This document shows, piece after piece, positions 60,213-62,007 of a DNA stretch of 62,007 bases. Below the pieces are notes generated by a model. The model had not been told where the DNA came from and did no database searches. It was given only the letters and a program-made list of their open reading frames with translations. The translations under genes were made by a program, and so were the position numbers. Position 1 is the first letter of the stretch. Each line of letters opens with the position of its first letter. This stretch comes from Rouxiella badensis. GTDB lineage: Bacteria; Pseudomonadota; Gammaproteobacteria; Enterobacterales; Enterobacteriaceae. The stretch covers positions 1 through 62,007 of the forward strand of contig NZ_MRWE01000033.1 of assembly GCF_002093665.1 (NCBI RefSeq), read 5' to 3'.

Positions 60213-61495
60213 TCAACCGGTCCTGTAATGCTTTTCTTCAGGCTGTAGTATGGGGAGAGCATCCATTGATACAGCGGGCGTTTTTCGAGAAACAGGGTGG
60301 TTTCAGCCTGCATTCCGCTCGACAAGGCTAAAGGTTGGCCGTGCCAGGAGAGCGTGCCTCGCTTCAGAGCGACGATGGCCTTGAAATAGCTGCCGTCGAC
60401 GGCGCCGGTGCTCATGCGCGGCGCGCTAACGTAGCCCGACATCTCTTTTGGCGTGCTAGGGGCGCTGGCAACCGAAATTATCGTGCCGGGAAATTGGCCA
60501 TATTTCTGGAAAGGGAATGCGGCATAACTGACATTTATGGTCTCACCCAACTTGACGTAAGGACGACTGGCATCCGGCACCCAGGCGACCAGATAAAACG
60601 CATGCTCGCTGTCTGGCACCAGCTGTACCAGACTATCCCCGGTATTAACCATCTGGCCGGGAGTCACGCTCAGTGACGAGATATTTCCCGCCGTGGGGGC
60701 GGTGATCATAATCAGATTTCGGGCATTAGCCTCTGCCAGTTCGCGATCCAGACCTTGTTGCTGGTAGATTGATTGGGAAATCTGATTGTCAAACTCTGCG
60801 GCCTTAGTCACTTTCTGGCTCTGCAAATTGCTGATTTGCAGAGACTGCTGGACCACCTGCGCGGTGAGATTCTGATAGGAACTCTGCTGCTGGTAATACA
60901 AGTAACGCTGGTTGTTCAGCTGATCGGAGGTGATTAACCCTTTCTTCAAGGAATCATTATAAGAGGCAAGGCTTTTTCCCATCGACTCCAGGCCGTCTTT
61001 TGCGGAAGCGAGCATTTTATTCAGGCCAATCTGCGCCTGCTGATATTGTTCGAGCTGCTGCTGCAGGTTGGCTAAGGTGGCAGCCTTATTGCTGCGCTGC
61101 TGGGCCACAATATCTTCGAGCTGCTGTTTCTGCTTATAAATAGCGTCCAGGGTGGAGGTGCTGACATTGCCCGACTGGCTAATCTGGCTGACGTCTATTT
61201 GATACAGCGACTCACCGGCTTTTACACGTTGACCGTTTTTAACCAGCAGCTTCGAAATAACGCCCTGCTGGGGAGAAAAAAGGTTAATGGTATACGGCTG
61301 AGTAATCACTTCAGCGCTGACGTTTATTCGACGGGTATAGTTGGCAAAGATCAGAAATAGCAGAAGTAAAACCATGAATAGGCTGGTCAGGGAGACGGTA
61401 ATCCATAGCGGCCAGCCTTTAAGCAATAGCGCCTTGCCAAGCCACTGAGTCTGCTGCTGAGTGGCGACTTCCTTACGGAAAAGTGCGGACATCAA
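60209..61495 (-). CDS. HlyD family adaptor for peptide export (CvaA-like)
   Basis: Membrane fusion protein of 428 residues. One N-terminal membrane helix (about 29-52) follows a short cytoplasmic tail. A lipoyl-type half (VISKLLVKNGQRVKAG), a long glutamine-rich alpha-helical hairpin (about 115-250) and the second lipoyl half and beta barrel (ITAPTAGNISSLSVTPGQMV) follow. It bridges the ABC exporter and TolC. The stop overlaps the exporter start (ATGA). A hairpin lies upstream, between it and the peptide gene. Confidence 0.88.
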   Translation of the reverse strand: MMSALFRKEVATQQQTQWLGKALLLKGWPLWITVSLTSLFMVLLLLFLIFANYTRRINVSAEVITQPYTINLFSPQQGVISKLLVKNGQRVKAGESLYQIDVSQISQSGNVSTSTLDAIYKQKQQLEDIVAQQRSNKAATLANLQQQLEQYQQAQIGLNKMLASAKDGLESMGKSLASYNDSLKKGLITSDQLNNQRYLYYQQQSSYQNLTAQVVQQSLQISNLQSQKVTKAAEFDNQISQSIYQQQGLDRELAEANARNLIMITAPTAGNISSLSVTPGQMVNTGDSLVQLVPDSEHAFYLVAWVPDASRPYVKLGETINVSYAAFPFQKYGQFPGTIISVASAPSTPKEMSGYVSAPRMSTGAVDGSYFKAIVALKRGTLSWHGQPLALSSGMQAETTLFLEKRPLYQWMLSPYYSLKKSITGPVE

Positions 61496-61521
61496 AATAC
61501 TCTGTCAGAGGGCTTATAAAA

Positions 61522-61547
61522 CCACCTATAGCCTGAACTATAGGTGG
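61522..61547 (-). terminator. Hairpin between peptide precursor and export genes
   Basis: CCACCTATAG and its exact complement CTATAGGTGG enclose six bases. Read on the minus strand the stem is followed by TTTTATAA. It is probably a partial terminator that makes precursor mRNA more abundant than exporter mRNA. Confidence 0.65.
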
Positions 61548-61625
61548 AGAATGTTACACGCTGGCCATGCTAAAGAGGACTGATGATTGACCAGTATGTG
61601 ACATGAATATAATAGGTTATGGATT

Positions 61626-61844
61626 TTATACCAGAGCTTCTAACGCGCCAGTCACACCCAGTGCGTTCAGTGCGCCGGTCACACCGGTGCCTACATTATC
61701 AAGTACGTCAGGAACGGTTGTGGTTACAACGGTTGATACGGTATTCAGAGCAACACCCACGGTATCGGCAACGTTAGAAATCAGGCTCGACAACAAACCG
61801 CCACCGGCAACTTGTTCAACTTCGATAGTGTTTAATTCTTTCAT
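61626..61844 (-). CDS. Class II microcin-like precursor with double-glycine leader
   Basis: 72-residue secreted peptide precursor. The leader MKELNTIEVEQVAGG (1-15) fits the double-glycine rule, with L4, E8 and V12 at -12, -8 and -4 and G14-G15 at the cut site. The mature part would be residues 16-72 (57 residues): rich in V, L, T, G and A, with three D and one E and no K, R, H, C, F, W or Y. It ends with a tandem repeat GVTGALNAL (54-62) and GVTGALEAL (63-71). GGAGG lies five to six bases before the ATG. First gene of an operon with adaptor and C39 exporter, so export by them is very likely. Antibacterial action is inferred from this context. No immunity gene is visible. Confidence 0.82.
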   Translation of the reverse strand: MKELNTIEVEQVAGGGLLSSLISNVADTVGVALNTVSTVVTTTVPDVLDNVGTGVTGALNALGVTGALEALV

Positions 61845-62007
61845 AATAACCTCCGAAATTATTGATAAAAGCTTAATAATGATCGCTGATTTTTTTCAGA
61901 GATACGCCAAGGCATCACCTTGCGATCATGGGTTTACTCTACCCTATCTTATTGAATTTGGCTTATTGTTATGTGAGAAAAGTGTAAAATTTCACATATT
62001 ATATTAA

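Noticed and set aside
61603-62007. 134-codon frame opposite the microcin-like precursor, considered as immunity gene
   Set aside because: Its first half is the exact antisense of the precursor, composition is P/T/S-rich, and no ribosome site is present.

Overview
The window reads as chromosomal DNA of an Enterobacterales bacterium. The blocks grxA / nfsA-rimK-ybjN / potFGHI-rlmC, fliZ-dcyD / tcyJLN, putA-putP and chaA / chaB all match enterobacterial proteins closely, but not in the E. coli arrangement: ybjC, ybjO, fliA and chaC are missing from their usual places. Together with the metabolic islands this suggests the Yersiniaceae side of the order (Rahnella, Rouxiella, Ewingella or Serratia relatives). 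The genus is an inference from gene content and recalled protein similarity; no search was run. I see no tRNA, rRNA, CRISPR array, insertion sequence or phage genes.

Layout. Positions 1-1453: the tail of an unknown gene and a lone TraF-like outer-membrane protein. 1.5-4.5 kb: glutaredoxin 1, nitroreductase NfsA, the S6 modification enzyme RimK and YbjN. 5-10.7 kb: putrescine importer PotFGHI with a probable CRP site upstream and a hairpin between potF and potG, then the rRNA methylase RlmC. 10.7-21.3 kb: an orphan GhoT/OrtT-type small membrane toxin, an orphan fliZ, and D-cysteine desulfhydrase dcyD separated from its usual cystine-importer partners tcyJLN by mntH and a bglF-bglB-bglG beta-glucoside operon. 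The bgl operon has an almost textbook antiterminator/terminator leader. 21.3-29.8 kb: KatG, then divergent putA and putP around a cluster of PutA operator motifs.

29.8-38.5 kb holds a peptide-type ABC importer operon (binding protein, two permeases, double ATPase) ending in a CocE/S15-type serine hydrolase, plus a small membrane protein and a LysR regulator. The LysR gene is divergent from an enormous single gene (38651-44218, 1855 codons) of no family I recognise, with a zinc-protease motif HELGH near its end. This is followed by a Tat-exported AmiC-type amidase. 45.6-50.5 kb: a possible small ORF, phoH, chaA/chaB and a type-B carboxylesterase. 50.6-58.1 kb: a UV damage endonuclease, then GNAT-hyuA-hyuB-mocR, which looks like an ATP-dependent hydantoinase/oxoprolinase operon with its own regulator, ending in a truncated cupin remnant.

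The right edge (58110-61844, minus strand) is a compact double-glycine-peptide export operon: a 72-aa precursor, an HlyD/CvaA-type adaptor and a C39-peptidase ABC exporter. This is the architecture of class II microcins such as microcin V. The predicted mature peptide is unusual: no basic, aromatic or cysteine residues, net acidic, and ending in a tandem nine-residue repeat. No immunity gene is visible. This cluster and the 1855-codon gene are the best candidates for undescribed biology here.
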